A stretch of 64,000 nt of DNA from Anaerolineae bacterium (GCA_014879665.1 JACSRP010000114.1:18486-82485); one strand, 5' to 3'; shown: positions 42,018-52,703, counted from the first letter of the stretch. Made by a program: numbers and translations. Notes: a model not told the origin generated them from the sequence alone.

Positions 42018-42644
42018 ATGCCTGAACAAACGCCTTCATCCCCCTCACAACCCGTCCTTTCTGACCGCCTGCGGGCGATATTTGCTGGCGTTACCTCACG
42101 CGCTGGCGAAACCGTACATGGTTGGGGTGTGCATCCCGACTGGATTACGATTGCTGGCCTGATCGTGGTCGGCGTCGGCGCGTTCTTCATCGCTCGCGGT
42201 GAATTTTTGCCCGCCGCCATCCTCTTGCTGATCAGCCTGCCGCTGGATGCGCTGGATGGCGCGGTTGCCCGTGCAATGAAGCGTAAAGATCGGCGTGGCG
42301 CGGTGCTAGATTCGACGCTGGATCGTTATGCGGACAGCCTGATCTTCATCGGCTTTGCTTACTATTTCGCCTCAATTGGCAATCTGGGCTATATGATCGT
42401 GGCACTGGTCTCCCTGACCGGCACTTTTGCCGTCAGCTATACCCGCGCCCGCGCCGGTGAAGCTGACTTGAGCGTGAAGATCGGTATCTTTTCCCGTTTC
42501 GAGCGTATCGTCACCCTGCTGGTGATTTTATTCATTCCGCAGTTGATCGAATTGGGCATGTGGGTGCTGGCTATCGGCACTAATTTCACCGCTTTGCAGC
42601 GCCTCTGGTACGTTTACAAGCATCTGGATAAAGACGTGACATAA
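42018..42644 (+). CDS. CDP-alcohol phosphatidyltransferase family protein
   Basis: 'DALDGAVARAMKRKDRRGAVLDSTLDRYAD' matches DGx2ARx8Gx3Dx3D; multi-TM. Confidence 0.93.
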   Translation: MPEQTPSSPSQPVLSDRLRAIFAGVTSRAGETVHGWGVHPDWITIAGLIVVGVGAFFIARGEFLPAAILLLISLPLDALDGAVARAMKRKDRRGAVLDSTLDRYADSLIFIGFAYYFASIGNLGYMIVALVSLTGTFAVSYTRARAGEADLSVKIGIFSRFERIVTLLVILFIPQLIELGMWVLAIGTNFTALQRLWYVYKHLDKDVT

Positions 42645-42710
42645 AATACATTGGCTGCGCGTCCCACTTTCGTTGTGTATATATAGGGGGCGCTCGTTTG
42701 GGTGTTCACA

Positions 42711-42832
42711 TATAATAACCGGGTTTGTGGGGGATATAGCGCGTCTGCTGTGCTTAGCACCCACCCTCCATACATGGAGAGTGAATTGAGGATGAGGATT
42801 TTGAAGGGCGGTTCGCGAGCCGCCCTTCTCGC
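42711..42832 (+). ncRNA. Possible orphan structured transcript (TATAAT box to GC-rich hairpin)
   Basis: TATAAT at 42711-42716; small hairpins; GAAGGGCGG-ttcgcgag-CCGCCCTTC at about 42802-42827; no plausible ORF; no clear -35. Confidence 0.3.
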
Positions 42833-42865
42833 TTCCATTTATGTCTTGCTCAAGTGTTCTCGTGC

Positions 42866-43345
42866 CTAATTCTCGGTCGAATGTTCAACTACATGTTTAC
42901 GAAACCTATCAGCATCTGCTACCCAGTTGAAACGTTGTTTTGTACCTCCTGAGCCAGTAATTCTTAGATTTTTATACCCCATTATTCTGCCTATCAAGGA
43001 TTCCTGAACCTGGAAACTTTCAATTTTATTCAAATTTAGCTCTAGCGTTTGGCGTCGGATAAATCCAGACTTAATGAGTATTCTGCGGTTAGTCAAACCA
43101 AATTCCGAGGAAATGTAGTTCAGATAGCCCATGGCAGCAATAATTATTGCCATGACAATTCCTATGAAACCTAACAGGAAGCTTCCGCCGCCACTGCTGG
43201 TGGTACTTCCGCTAAATACACATGCTCCAATAATAAGCAGAGCCACAATGAAATTTACAGCTGGCCCCACAATCGCCCACCAATGGAGTTTCGTTATATA
43301 AATGACCTCTTCCCCTTTAACAAGGTTGTTTTCGATGTAACCCAT
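42866..43345 (-). CDS. PH-domain (bPH2/YdbT-like) membrane protein
   Basis: Two TM segments, then 'SEFGLTNRRILIKSGFIRRQTLELNLNKIESFQVQESLIGRIMGYKNLRITGSGGTKQRF'. Confidence 0.85.
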   Translation of the reverse strand: MGYIENNLVKGEEVIYITKLHWWAIVGPAVNFIVALLIIGACVFSGSTTSSGGGSFLLGFIGIVMAIIIAAMGYLNYISSEFGLTNRRILIKSGFIRRQTLELNLNKIESFQVQESLIGRIMGYKNLRITGSGGTKQRFNWVADADRFRKHVVEHSTEN

Positions 43346-43582
43346 TTTATCCTCGATGCCCCTATTTTAATCCGAGTCATTTGCCACAAGTCGGAAATAT
43401 TAGTGAGGTTTTTTTTTTGCAAATTTTGTCGCTAATCGTGAATAAGAAATGGGTAGTGTCGGCGATTTCCTTATACAATCTCTCCATTAAGCGGAGTCGA
43501 TCACCCAGAGGAAATATCAAATTTGTAGGTTAAAGCTGAATAAAGCGTTTTTGCCCGACCCCTAATCCCCGCGAAACAAAAA

Positions 43583-43605
43583 CCCCTCTCCATGGGGGAG
43601 AGGGG
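43583..43605. repeat. REP-like palindrome
   Basis: CCCCTCTCC-atggg-GGAGAGGGG followed by taggggtgaggg. Confidence 0.6.
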
Positions 43606-43927
43606 TAGGGGTGAGGGCTTTACTTACTCTGGGACCGCGAAACTGAACACCCATGGCCCTCCTATGCGCGGTTGTAATTCAGCAAATAGCTCGCCAAACG
43701 CCGCATCTATATCTACACCTTCCGGCACGGATGCCGTATCGTAGTGCGCACAGCTTTTACCTGATACCGTTCTACTACAGCCGTCAGGCTGCGAATGTCC
43801 CCACGTTTCATGCGGAGAATGGCTTGGGCATCGTTCATTCAGGCTCTCTTTGTGGAAGTCCTTCCTGATCAATATAGCATTTCACCTCCGATTCTGTTGG
43901 AATTTGGGTTTTAACCTATCATTACGC

Positions 43928-43957
43928 TTGAGAGGTTGCCTGTTTCAGCGGTATACT
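43928..43957 (+). promoter_or_regulatory. Sigma70-type promoter upstream of lgt
   Basis: TTGAGA (43928-43933), 18-nt spacer, TATACT (43952-43957). Confidence 0.6.
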
Positions 43958-44019
43958 AATGCCCGTTTGTGACCAGCCCCGCTTGATGGGGATACAAAGA
44001 ATTAGAGGAAGTACCCATT

Positions 44020-44883
44020 ATGGAGTTTCAGGCAGAATATATCGTCCTGTTTGACCGCCTTCAGATTCGCTATTACGGCATCATCATCGTCGCCGCCATG
44101 CTGATCGCCGCCTATATGGCCTCGCGCCTGGCGAAACGGGCTGGAATGAATTCTGAACATGTTTGGGGCGCCCTGACGTGGGCAATTATCCCCGCGATTA
44201 TCGGTGCGCGTTTGTGGTACATCTTGTTTCCCCCGCAGTCAGCAGTTGCGCTGGGTCAGGATACAGCATGGTATTTCGAGAATTTCTTCAATCTGCAAAA
44301 TGGCGCGATTGCTATTTGGAGCGGCGGGCTGCATATCTTCGGCGCAGTGCTCGGCGGTTTCCTTGGCGCTTACATCTACATTCGCAAGAATAAGCTGCCG
44401 CTGCTGCCGTGGCTGGATATCGCCGGTATTGCGCTGCCGTTGGGGCAGGCGATTGGCCGTCTGGCAAATTTCGTGAATCAGGAATTGTACGGTGTGCCAA
44501 CGTCGCTGCCTTGGGGCATCCCCATTGACGCCCGCCATCGGGTTGAGCCGTTCACCAGCATGGTGGACTATCCGGCAAATTCAACGCTGTTTCACCCGAT
44601 GTTTCTTTATGAAGCGGTCTGGAATTTCGGCGCGTTCCTGATCTTGTCCTATCTATTTACCCGCAAGCGTGGCTCGTTCCTGAGCGGCGATTTCTTCCTG
44701 CTGTACGTGGCGCAGTATGCGTTCATCCGCTTCATGATGGAATTTATCCGCGTGGATGTGGCGCTGGTTGCCGGAATCAATCTGGTGCAGGTGTTATGCG
44801 CTGTGGGCTTCGTGGTCTGCGTCGTGATTTTCATCATGCGCCACCGCGCGACAACTTCCACCAGCCAGCCTGCGGCTGCCTAA
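44020..44883 (+). CDS. lgt: Prolipoprotein diacylglyceryl transferase
   Basis: 'IRYYGIIIVAAMLIAAYMA', 'GLHIFGAVLGGFLGAYIY', 'GQAIGRLANFVNQELYGVPTSLPWGI', 'HPMFLYEAVWNF'. Confidence 0.96.
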   Translation: MEFQAEYIVLFDRLQIRYYGIIIVAAMLIAAYMASRLAKRAGMNSEHVWGALTWAIIPAIIGARLWYILFPPQSAVALGQDTAWYFENFFNLQNGAIAIWSGGLHIFGAVLGGFLGAYIYIRKNKLPLLPWLDIAGIALPLGQAIGRLANFVNQELYGVPTSLPWGIPIDARHRVEPFTSMVDYPANSTLFHPMFLYEAVWNFGAFLILSYLFTRKRGSFLSGDFFLLYVAQYAFIRFMMEFIRVDVALVAGINLVQVLCAVGFVVCVVIFIMRHRATTSTSQPAAA

Positions 44884-44907
44884 ACTTCCTCGTATTTAAC
44901 CTCATCC

Positions 44908-44927
44908 GGACGCCGCATGCGGCGTCC
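44908..44927. repeat. Perfect 20-bp palindrome
   Basis: GGACGCCGCATGCGGCGTCC. Confidence 0.8.
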
Positions 44928-44969
44928 TACGGCTTTCCCTTCAGTGTATTAAAGAGGGGATTGAGAGAC

Positions 44970-44989
44970 GGGCGCGCCGCGGCGCGCCC
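44970..44989. repeat. Perfect 20-bp GC palindrome
   Basis: GGGCGCGCCGCGGCGCGCCC. Confidence 0.8.
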
Positions 44990-45110
44990 CTACAGGCACA
45001 GTGCGTAGTTTCTAATCAAAACGCCATCCGCCCATTCATGATTTATTCACGCCATTCAATTGTAGGTTCGTGCGATAATCATAGGACGTTTGCTTACAGA
45101 GTAAGACGCT

Positions 45111-46061
45111 ATGATTGAAGCGCATGAGCTGACGAAAGATTTTGATGGCTTTCGTGCGGTAGATACTGTTACTTTAGATGTCCCTGCGGGATCGGTGTTA
45201 GCAGTGCTTGGCCCTAACGGCGCTGGTAAAACGACGACCGTGCGGATGTTGACCTCGATTCTTCAACCCACTTCTGGCTGGGCAAAGGTCGCCGGTTATG
45301 ATGTCGCTACACACCCCGAAGCCGTTCGCGCCAATGTGGGTGTCTTAACCGAACAGCACGGCCTTTACGAACGGATGAAAGCCATCGAATACCTCGATTT
45401 TTTCGGTCAGGTATATCATCTTCCTGCAAGCGTGCGCCGTCAGCGCGCTTATGAACTGATGGAGCGTTTTGGCCTAACCTTTGCGCTCAGTAAGCAGCTT
45501 GGCGAATATTCCAAAGGCATGAAGCAGAAGCTGGCGCTGGTTCGCGCTATGCTTCACGATCCGCCGGTTCTGCTGTTGGACGAGCCGACCAGCGCGATGG
45601 ACCCGCAAAGCGCCAAACTGGTACGTGATGCCATTATCGAGCTTCAGCGCGATAAACGTACTTTCCTCATCACCACGCATAATCTAGCCGAAGCGCAGGT
45701 GCTGGCAGACCGCATCGCCATCATTCGCGGCGGGCGCATTATCGCCAATGGTCGTTTTGAAGAACTGGCGCGCCAGTTTGTAGGTGAGCCAATCGTTGAG
45801 CTTAAGGTTCAGGGCGAATTGAATGGGCTTGTTCATGACATTGAAGATCTCGTACAGGTTGAAGAAAGCGGTATCAATTGGCTGCGCTATCGTGTGGCCG
45901 AGCCATCAATTACCAACCCGATCCTCGTTCGGCGTCTGGTAGAACTGGGCGTTGAGTTGATCGCGCTTTCGCCCACCACTCAAACGCTCGAAGATATCTA
46001 TCTACAAGTGGTCAAGGAAGACGAGATGAATGGGGGCGCAGCGCATGAACACCTCCACTAA
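45111..46061 (+). CDS. ABC transporter ATP-binding protein
   Basis: Walker A 'LGPNGAGKTTTVRML', signature 'LGEYSKGMKQKLALVRAML', Walker B 'LLLDEPTSAMDP'. Confidence 0.96.
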   Translation: MIEAHELTKDFDGFRAVDTVTLDVPAGSVLAVLGPNGAGKTTTVRMLTSILQPTSGWAKVAGYDVATHPEAVRANVGVLTEQHGLYERMKAIEYLDFFGQVYHLPASVRRQRAYELMERFGLTFALSKQLGEYSKGMKQKLALVRAMLHDPPVLLLDEPTSAMDPQSAKLVRDAIIELQRDKRTFLITTHNLAEAQVLADRIAIIRGGRIIANGRFEELARQFVGEPIVELKVQGELNGLVHDIEDLVQVEESGINWLRYRVAEPSITNPILVRRLVELGVELIALSPTTQTLEDIYLQVVKEDEMNGGAAHEHLH

Positions 46062-47580
46062 TCCCGAAGTGATGCCGGCTAGCGCCTATCTAAGCGGCAA
46101 TCAAAGCCGCGCGTCATCTGGCCGTATGTTGAACAACGCGCTGATCATCACCCGCCGCGAAGTGCGGGACAGCCTGCGAGACTGGCGCATTATGGGGCCA
46201 ATTATCATTCTGACCCTGCTGTTTCCGCTGCTGGCGCAGTTTGTCGCTGGCCAGTTTTCGACCTTTTTACAAGGGTTCGGCGCTGAAGTCATTGGCGGGC
46301 GCACTATTCCCTTCCTGCTGATGATCGTCGGCTTCTTCCCGATCTCCATTTCTCTAGTGATCGCGCTGGAAACGTTTGTTGGCGAAAAAGAGCGCCGCAG
46401 CCTTGAGCCGCTGCTCAGTACGCCGCTTTCGAACACCGAGCTTTATGTGGGTAAAACGCTGTCTGCCATCCTGCCGCCGCTAGTTGCCAGCTTTATCGGC
46501 ATGTCTATTTATCTATTTGGGCTGTTCAACAGCGTAGAAACGGCGTGGCGCCCTCCCGCCGCGCTGGTGATCCAAATTTTCCTGCTCACTACCGTTCAGG
46601 GACTGGTTATGATCACCGGAGCGGTGGTCGTCTCCAGCCAGACCACCAGCACCCGCGCGGCAAACTTACTTGCCAGCTTCATCATCATTCCCATCACCAT
46701 GTTGATCTGGATTGAGAGCGCGATCATGTTCCTCGCGCCAGATGCGGAGTCGCCTAACGGAATTGGCTCTCTATGGGCGATCATCATAGGAATGGGCGTG
46801 GTGGTGGCGCTGCTGCTGCGGGTGGGCAACAGCATTTTCAACCGTGAAGAACTGCTGGGGCGCACGCTTGACAAAATAGATATCAAAGGCTTCTTTCGGG
46901 GCGTTTGGAGCCGCGTGCTGGCAGTAGACGATCAGGGGACGAAAGCCAGCAATATCTTCGTATGGTATCGCCGCAGCATCCCTCTCAGCCTGCGGAATCT
47001 TGGCTTTGCTGTTCCTATCACCACTCTGTTTTTCATATTGGCAGTAGTGGGCGGTTACATATTTGGCATGATTGGCAGTTACCAGCTTCGGCTGCCTGAA
47101 GGCTTATCTTTGCAAGATGCGGCACAGTACGTAGATGCAGGGCTGCTGTTTACAGGGAACGCGGTTTTTGAGGTTCTTATGCAGAATTGGCGTATTCTTG
47201 CATTGGCGACCTTGTTCGGCGTGTTTACTTTTGGCTCGATGGCCTTTGTGCTTACGCCAACGGTCTATTTCATCATCGGTTATCTTGCTAGCCAGCTTTT
47301 GCTCAGTGGCTACAGCCCCACATTCCTCATCCCTGCGCTGCTTACGCATGGCATTATCGAAATTCCGGTGATCATCATTGCCACGGCTGCCGCGCTAAAA
47401 CTTGGCGCCGTGGTCACCCGCCCCCCACGCGGTAAAACAGTCGGGCAGGCATGGTCGGCGGCTTTTTCCGATACCGTCAAGTTATGGTTGGGCATCCTGC
47501 TGCCCGGCCTGCTGCTGGCGGCCATCATTGAGGTTTATATTACGCCTGCTGTTGTCGCCGCTTTCCTCAGCGCCCCCTAA
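46045..47580 (+). CDS. ABC-2-type transporter permease
   Basis: Multi-TM, 'ITRREVRDSLRDWRIMGPIIILTLLFPL', 'GEKERRSLEPLLSTPLSNTELYVGKTLSAI'; overlaps the ATPase gene. Confidence 0.9.
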   Translation: MNTSTNPEVMPASAYLSGNQSRASSGRMLNNALIITRREVRDSLRDWRIMGPIIILTLLFPLLAQFVAGQFSTFLQGFGAEVIGGRTIPFLLMIVGFFPISISLVIALETFVGEKERRSLEPLLSTPLSNTELYVGKTLSAILPPLVASFIGMSIYLFGLFNSVETAWRPPAALVIQIFLLTTVQGLVMITGAVVVSSQTTSTRAANLLASFIIIPITMLIWIESAIMFLAPDAESPNGIGSLWAIIIGMGVVVALLLRVGNSIFNREELLGRTLDKIDIKGFFRGVWSRVLAVDDQGTKASNIFVWYRRSIPLSLRNLGFAVPITTLFFILAVVGGYIFGMIGSYQLRLPEGLSLQDAAQYVDAGLLFTGNAVFEVLMQNWRILALATLFGVFTFGSMAFVLTPTVYFIIGYLASQLLLSGYSPTFLIPALLTHGIIEIPVIIIATAAALKLGAVVTRPPRGKTVGQAWSAAFSDTVKLWLGILLPGLLLAAIIEVYITPAVVAAFLSAP

Positions 47581-47874
47581 AGCAGGGTATTGGGATGCGC
47601 GCTGTGGGAAATCGGCTTTCCCCAATCCCCCCGTCCCGTTTACGTGGATGAGGGGGATATGTTTGAACGGGGCTGAAAAAATGCTCGCATCCCCGAAAGG
47701 ATTAAGGGGAGAGGCTTCCCTTTTAACTTTTAACGCATCACCCGTTACTTCTTTTCACTCATTACTCAACACTTCTTTCGCTTTCTAAGCGAATATCTAA
47801 CGTGGATTTTATATAGAAACGGTATCATTTGAGGATAGTTAAACCCCGAGACTGGCAACTTGAGGCAATTTTCA

Positions 47875-48288
47875 ATGGAAAACAACCGTATACCCGCTGC
47901 GCGTGATCGGCGTGTCATACAAAGATATATGGTCTGGTGGCCGAACAGCACCTTTGTGCCTCCCACCGATGTACTGGAACTGTCAGATAGATTTGTTGTG
48001 CGAGTAGAAATTGCTGGAATGCGCGCTGCTGATATTAACGTCTCTTTGATTGGGCGTGAACTCAGCATTAGCGGCAGCCGCGAGCGACCGGCTATAGGCA
48101 CTACGGCCTATCATCAGGTGGAAATTGGTTGTGGAGACTTTCGAGTTGAAGTACAGCTCCCCCAGCCAGTCTCACGGAACTCGGTTTCTGCGTCCTACCG
48201 TGATGGCCTTCTGGTCGTTGAACTTTCAAAGGCTGCTGATGGGCAGCATGTAATAATACCCGTGAACAGCGAGGATGATGAAGCTTGA
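47875..48288 (+). CDS. Hsp20/alpha-crystallin small heat-shock protein
   Basis: '[43 protein letters not shown]', '[17 protein letters not shown]'. Confidence 0.92.
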   Translation: MENNRIPAARDRRVIQRYMVWWPNSTFVPPTDVLELSDRFVVRVEIAGMRAADINVSLIGRELSISGSRERPAIGTTAYHQVEIGCGDFRVEVQLPQPVSRNSVSASYRDGLLVVELSKAADGQHVIIPVNSEDDEA

Positions 48289-50849
48289 TGACTACTAAAA
48301 AGAAAATACAGGCGAAAACGCCCGTTCAAGAAGTGCATGACGAGGCGGAACTGAATATTCCGGTGGAAGTGGAAGCCGCAGACAATCAGGAACTTGGCGC
48401 GGAAATTCCAGAGGAACTCGCCATTCTTCCGCTGCGTGGGGTGACCGTTTACCCGCAAACGGTGATTCCCCTCACGGTAGGTCAGCCGCGCAGTATCAAG
48501 CTGGTAGATGATGTCGTCAGTGGGGATCGGCTGGTTGGGCTGTTCACCTCCAAAGACCCGGAATTAGAAATGCCCGGGCCTGAGGATGTTTACCCAATTG
48601 GCACGCTGGCATCCATTCATCGCCTGTTTCGGGCGCCGGATGGCACTATTCGCATGCTGGTACAGGGGATCTCCCGCATCGAGCTTGGCGAATTTCTAGA
48701 ATCTGAGCCTTATCTGAAGGCGCGGGTACGTGCCCTTCCTGAAGTTATCGAAACCTCACTTGAAGTAGAGGCGCTCACCCGGAACGTTGTGCAGCAGTTC
48801 AGCCGTCTTGCTGAGTTGGTGCCCAGTATTCCCGGCGATTTGATCACCTCCGCGCTGAATGTGGATGATCCACTTCAACTGGTCTACACCATCTCCACAT
48901 ATATTCGCATGGATCTCGGTGAAGAGCAGGCTATTCTGGAGTTGGAAAGCACTGAGGCGAAGCTGCGCCGCTTGATGACTATTCTCGGTAAAGAACTGGA
49001 AGTGCTGGAACTTGGTCGTAAAATTCAGACTGAAGCCCAGACTGAAATGGAGAAGGTTCAGCGCGAATATTATCTGCGTGAACAGCTGAAAGCTATTCAG
49101 CGAGAACTGGGCGAGGCCGACGAACAGACGATTGAGGTCGAAGAATTTCGGCAGAAAATCGCTGAAGCGGGCATGCCTGAAGAGGCTGAGAAGGAAGCCA
49201 CTCGCGAGCTGGATCGCCTTAGCAAGCTGCCGATTGCTGCTGCTGAATACGGCGTCATTCGTACTTATCTCGATTGGCTGACCACGCTGCCATGGAACAA
49301 ACGCACAGAAGATAACCTCAACATCGCCCATGCGCGCGGGGTTCTGGAAGCCGATCATTACGGCCTTGAAGATATCAAGGAACGTATTTTGGAATTCCTT
49401 GCGGTGCGTAAGCTGCGTCTGGAGCGTTCTGATGAGCTTGAAAAAGCCGAACGCAAAGATTTAGTTCGCCGCGAGCGCGTTGGCGCTATTCTATGCTTTG
49501 TTGGCCCTCCCGGTGTGGGGAAGACCTCGCTGGGCGCTTCTATAGCCCGTGCCATGAACCGCGAGTTCATTCGCATGAGTCTTGGCGGCGTGCGTGACGA
49601 GGCCGAGATTCGCGGCTTCCGCCGTACCTATATCGGGGCGATGCCGGGGCGTATTATTCAGACGATTCGCCGCGTTGAAACTCGCAATCCGATCATCATG
49701 CTGGATGAGATTGATAAGCTGGGGCGTGATTTTCGGGGTGACCCGGCCAGCGCCTTGCTAGAAGTGCTGGATCCTGAACAGAACAACGAATTCCGCGATC
49801 ACTATCTGGACGTGGCCTTTGATCTAAGCGAGGTGATCTTCATCACCACTGCTAACGAACTGGATACCATCCCCGGCCCGCTGCTGGATCGTATGGAAGT
49901 GATTCAACTGAGCGGCTACACCGAACAGGAAAAAGCCGCGATTGCCGAGCGTTATCTCGTGCCACGCCAGATTCGTGAGAACGGCCTGCGCGAAGATGAA
50001 GTTGAATTAACCCGCGCCGCGCTGCTGGAATTGATCCGTGATTACACCCGTGAGGCCGGCGTGCGAACGCTGGAGCGCGAAATTGGCCGCGTCATGCGTA
50101 AGGTCGTCACCCGCGTTGCTGAGGGCAAAGAGGGCGAGTTGGTGATTGATGGTAAAAACCTGCGTGAGTTGCTTGGCAAGCCGCGCTATGGCTACCGCGA
50201 AGAACTTGAAGAACGTACAGATCGACCTGGTGTGGCAACCGGCCTGGCATGGACGCCCGTAGGGGGAGATGTGCTGTTTGTAGAGGCTACACGCTACCCC
50301 GGCGGCAAAGGTTTCCAGTACACGGGGCATCTAGGCGAAGTGATGCAAGAAAGCGCGCGGTTGGCCTTGAGCTATGTTCGCAGCCGCGCCGAAGACCTCG
50401 GCATTTCAAGCGATTTCTTCGAGAAACACGATATCCATTTGCACGTTCCTTCTGGCGCAACCCCCAAAGATGGGCCGTCGGCTGGCGTGACAATGGCGGT
50501 GGCGCTTACATCCCTCTTGACCGGGCGGCCTGTGAAAGCTAACGTCGCCATGACCGGCGAAATTACGCTGCGCGGGCAGGTTTTGCCAGTGGGTGGCGTC
50601 AAAGATAAAGTATTGGCGGCGCACCGGCTTGGCGTGGATACTATCATCCTGCCGAAGAAGAATGTTAATGATCTGGATGATCTGCCGGACGAAGTTCGCG
50701 ATCAGCTGACTTTTGAACTGGTCGAACGTATTGAGGAAGCTATTCAAGCCGCGCTGGTGGACCCGAACGCAAACGGGCATGGCGCCAAACCCACAAAGCG
50801 CCCGGTTGCACAGCGTAGTAAGAAACAGGTACACTCAATAGCTAATTAG
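48288..50849 (+). CDS. lon: ATP-dependent Lon protease
   Basis: '[27 protein letters not shown]', '[21 protein letters not shown]', '[22 protein letters not shown]', '[15 protein letters not shown]'. Confidence 0.98.
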   Translation: MTTKKKIQAKTPVQEVHDEAELNIPVEVEAADNQELGAEIPEELAILPLRGVTVYPQTVIPLTVGQPRSIKLVDDVVSGDRLVGLFTSKDPELEMPGPEDVYPIGTLASIHRLFRAPDGTIRMLVQGISRIELGEFLESEPYLKARVRALPEVIETSLEVEALTRNVVQQFSRLAELVPSIPGDLITSALNVDDPLQLVYTISTYIRMDLGEEQAILELESTEAKLRRLMTILGKELEVLELGRKIQTEAQTEMEKVQREYYLREQLKAIQRELGEADEQTIEVEEFRQKIAEAGMPEEAEKEATRELDRLSKLPIAAAEYGVIRTYLDWLTTLPWNKRTEDNLNIAHARGVLEADHYGLEDIKERILEFLAVRKLRLERSDELEKAERKDLVRRERVGAILCFVGPPGVGKTSLGASIARAMNREFIRMSLGGVRDEAEIRGFRRTYIGAMPGRIIQTIRRVETRNPIIMLDEIDKLGRDFRGDPASALLEVLDPEQNNEFRDHYLDVAFDLSEVIFITTANELDTIPGPLLDRMEVIQLSGYTEQEKAAIAERYLVPRQIRENGLREDEVELTRAALLELIRDYTREAGVRTLEREIGRVMRKVVTRVAEGKEGELVIDGKNLRELLGKPRYGYREELEERTDRPGVATGLAWTPVGGDVLFVEATRYPGGKGFQYTGHLGEVMQESARLALSYVRSRAEDLGISSDFFEKHDIHLHVPSGATPKDGPSAGVTMAVALTSLLTGRPVKANVAMTGEITLRGQVLPVGGVKDKVLAAHRLGVDTIILPKKNVNDLDDLPDEVRDQLTFELVERIEEAIQAALVDPNANGHGAKPTKRPVAQRSKKQVHSIAN

Positions 50850-50858
50850 ACTGAATAG

Positions 50859-50888
50859 GGCGGTAGGCTCTGGCTTACCGCCATTTCC
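50859..50888 (+). terminator. Probable intrinsic terminator after lon
   Basis: GGCGGTAGG-ctctgg-CTTACCGCC then ATTTCC. Confidence 0.5.
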
Positions 50889-50905
50889 ACCGAGCGAGGC
50901 CATAA

Positions 50906-51262
50906 GTGTCGAAAGTATTGATTGTTGATGATGACCGGACCACGGTGAAACTGCTGCAAACGCTGCTGGAGTTGGACGGCTTTGAAGTGAGTTCAGCGCT
51001 TAAAGGCGGGGATGTGCTTTCAACGCTGGAACAGGCGAAGCCAGATATTATGTTAATTGATTTTCACCTCTCCGATATGGATGGGGTGGAGGTGATTCGC
51101 CAGCTTCGTAAAAATGAAAACTATGCTTCCATGCCGATCATCATGGCTTCCGGCCTTGACGTGCAGGAAGAAGCCATCGGTGCTGGCGCATCCCTCTTTC
51201 TGGTGAAACCTTTTGAGCCGGGCGAACTTCCGCGCCTGTTCAATAAGCTGCTCAACGGTTAG
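50906..51262 (+). CDS. Single-domain response regulator (REC)
   Basis: 'KVLIVDDDRTTVKLLQTLLELDGFEV', 'PDIMLIDFHLSDMDGVEVIRQLR', 'LFLVKPFEPGELPRLF'; GTG start. Confidence 0.93.
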   Translation: MSKVLIVDDDRTTVKLLQTLLELDGFEVSSALKGGDVLSTLEQAKPDIMLIDFHLSDMDGVEVIRQLRKNENYASMPIIMASGLDVQEEAIGAGASLFLVKPFEPGELPRLFNKLLNG

Positions 51263-51269
51263 TTAAAAG

Positions 51270-51315
51270 TTAAAAAGGGAGCGTCAAAATGGACAGAAAA
51301 ACCTGCTCCTTTTAA
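51270..51315. terminator. Probable bidirectional terminator between convergent REC and acyl-CoA dehydrogenase genes
   Basis: TTAAAAAGGGAGC ... GCTCCTTTTAA. Confidence 0.5.
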
Positions 51316-52463
51316 CTGAATTCTTCCATCACCCGCCGTGCAATCACCAATCGTTGAATTTCGCTGGTACCTTCGCCAATAGACATCAGACGCTGATCGC
51401 GGTAGATGCGCTCAACCGGGTACTCGCGGCTGTAACCATAACTGCCGTGAATCTGGATCGAGTCGTGGCATACTTTTTCGGCCACTTCAGTCGCTTTTAA
51501 TTTCCCCATCGCTGCCAGCTTACTAAACGGCCTGCCATTGGCGCGCAGCCACGCCGACTGATGCACCAGCAGTCGTGCGGCTTCAATTTCAACTGTCGCG
51601 TCGGCAATCATCCATTGAATTGCCTGATGCGCGATAATCGGTTTGCCAAAAGCCCGCCGCTGGCTGGCATAGCGGATCGCTTCTTCATAGGCTGCCTGCG
51701 CTAGTCCTATGCTCAGCGCGCCGATACCGATACGCCCGCCATCCAGAATTTCCATCGTCTGCCGGAAGCCGTCACCTGGTGTGCCAAGCAGCGCATCTTT
51801 CGGCACGCGCACATTATCAAAGCCGATCATCACCGTGGGCGAGCCTTTGAGACCCATCTTCTTCTCTGGCTTGCCAATGCTCACACCGGGCGTATTCGGC
51901 TCTACCAGTATCATGCTGAAGCCGCTGGTGCCTGCATCTCTATCGGTACGCAGCAGCACTGTAATCACGGGAGAAATGCCTGCATTGGTGATCCATGCCT
52001 TGCTGCCGTTAATCACCCATGCATCACCGTCATCCTGAGCGAACGTTTGCACGCCGCCGGCAAGGTCGCTGCCTGCGCCCGGTTCGGTTAGTGCCAGCGC
52101 ACCTAGATAGTTCCCGCTCACCAGCAGGGGAAGATATTTGTCTTTTTGCGCTTGTGTGCCCCAGCGTACAATTGGCGAACAGCCCAGCCCGTTATGCGCC
52201 GCCAGCGAAAGTGCAGTAGAACCGCAGGCACGCCCCAGTTCCTCCATCGCAATTGCGACGCCTATGGCGTCTATCTCAATACCACCATAAACTTCCGGAA
52301 CATCCAGCCCCAGCAGTCCAACGTCTTTCATTTTGCGGATGCTGTCCCAATGCAGGCTGTTATTTTCGTCTACTTCCGCGGCAAAAGGCTTCACTTCGGC
52401 TTCGCAAAATTCGCGCAGCAGCCGCTGCCACGCCGCATGTTCGGGAGAAAGATCAAAATCCAT
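51312..52463 (-). CDS. Acyl-CoA dehydrogenase
   Basis: 'YLGALALTEPGAGSDLAGGVQTFAQDDGDAWVINGSKAWITNAG', 'YGYSREYPVERIYRDQRLMSIGEGTSEIQRLVIAR'. Confidence 0.96.
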   Translation of the reverse strand: MDFDLSPEHAAWQRLLREFCEAEVKPFAAEVDENNSLHWDSIRKMKDVGLLGLDVPEVYGGIEIDAIGVAIAMEELGRACGSTALSLAAHNGLGCSPIVRWGTQAQKDKYLPLLVSGNYLGALALTEPGAGSDLAGGVQTFAQDDGDAWVINGSKAWITNAGISPVITVLLRTDRDAGTSGFSMILVEPNTPGVSIGKPEKKMGLKGSPTVMIGFDNVRVPKDALLGTPGDGFRQTMEILDGGRIGIGALSIGLAQAAYEEAIRYASQRRAFGKPIIAHQAIQWMIADATVEIEAARLLVHQSAWLRANGRPFSKLAAMGKLKATEVAEKVCHDSIQIHGSYGYSREYPVERIYRDQRLMSIGEGTSEIQRLVIARRVMEEFS

Positions 52464-52703
52464 TCTATTTTCCTCAAATACTCTTCAAAATAGTGATATG
52501 CCACATTCGACGTTAAATTTCCACGTTTCATCTATGAAAGAGGACTTTAGCGGCGAGGACACTGTAAGGCAGCCTTCAGGTTGTCGTTCTTAGCCGAAGG
52601 GTTTTGAGCATTCAGCAAGCGCCAGCTTCATCGTCACTTTTCGCCGCAGCAGGCGCGAGCAAATGTACTATACTACACGCCGTGAGAAGGATGCGATATT
52701 TGA

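Noticed and set aside
42614-42838. 74-aa minus-strand ORF over the orphan structured region
   Set aside because: Overlaps the phosphatidyltransferase 3' end and a strong hairpin; no domain signature
43624-43872. 82-aa minus-strand ORF as a real gene
   Set aside because: No recognised family, beside a REP-like repeat; kept only as a low-interest remnant
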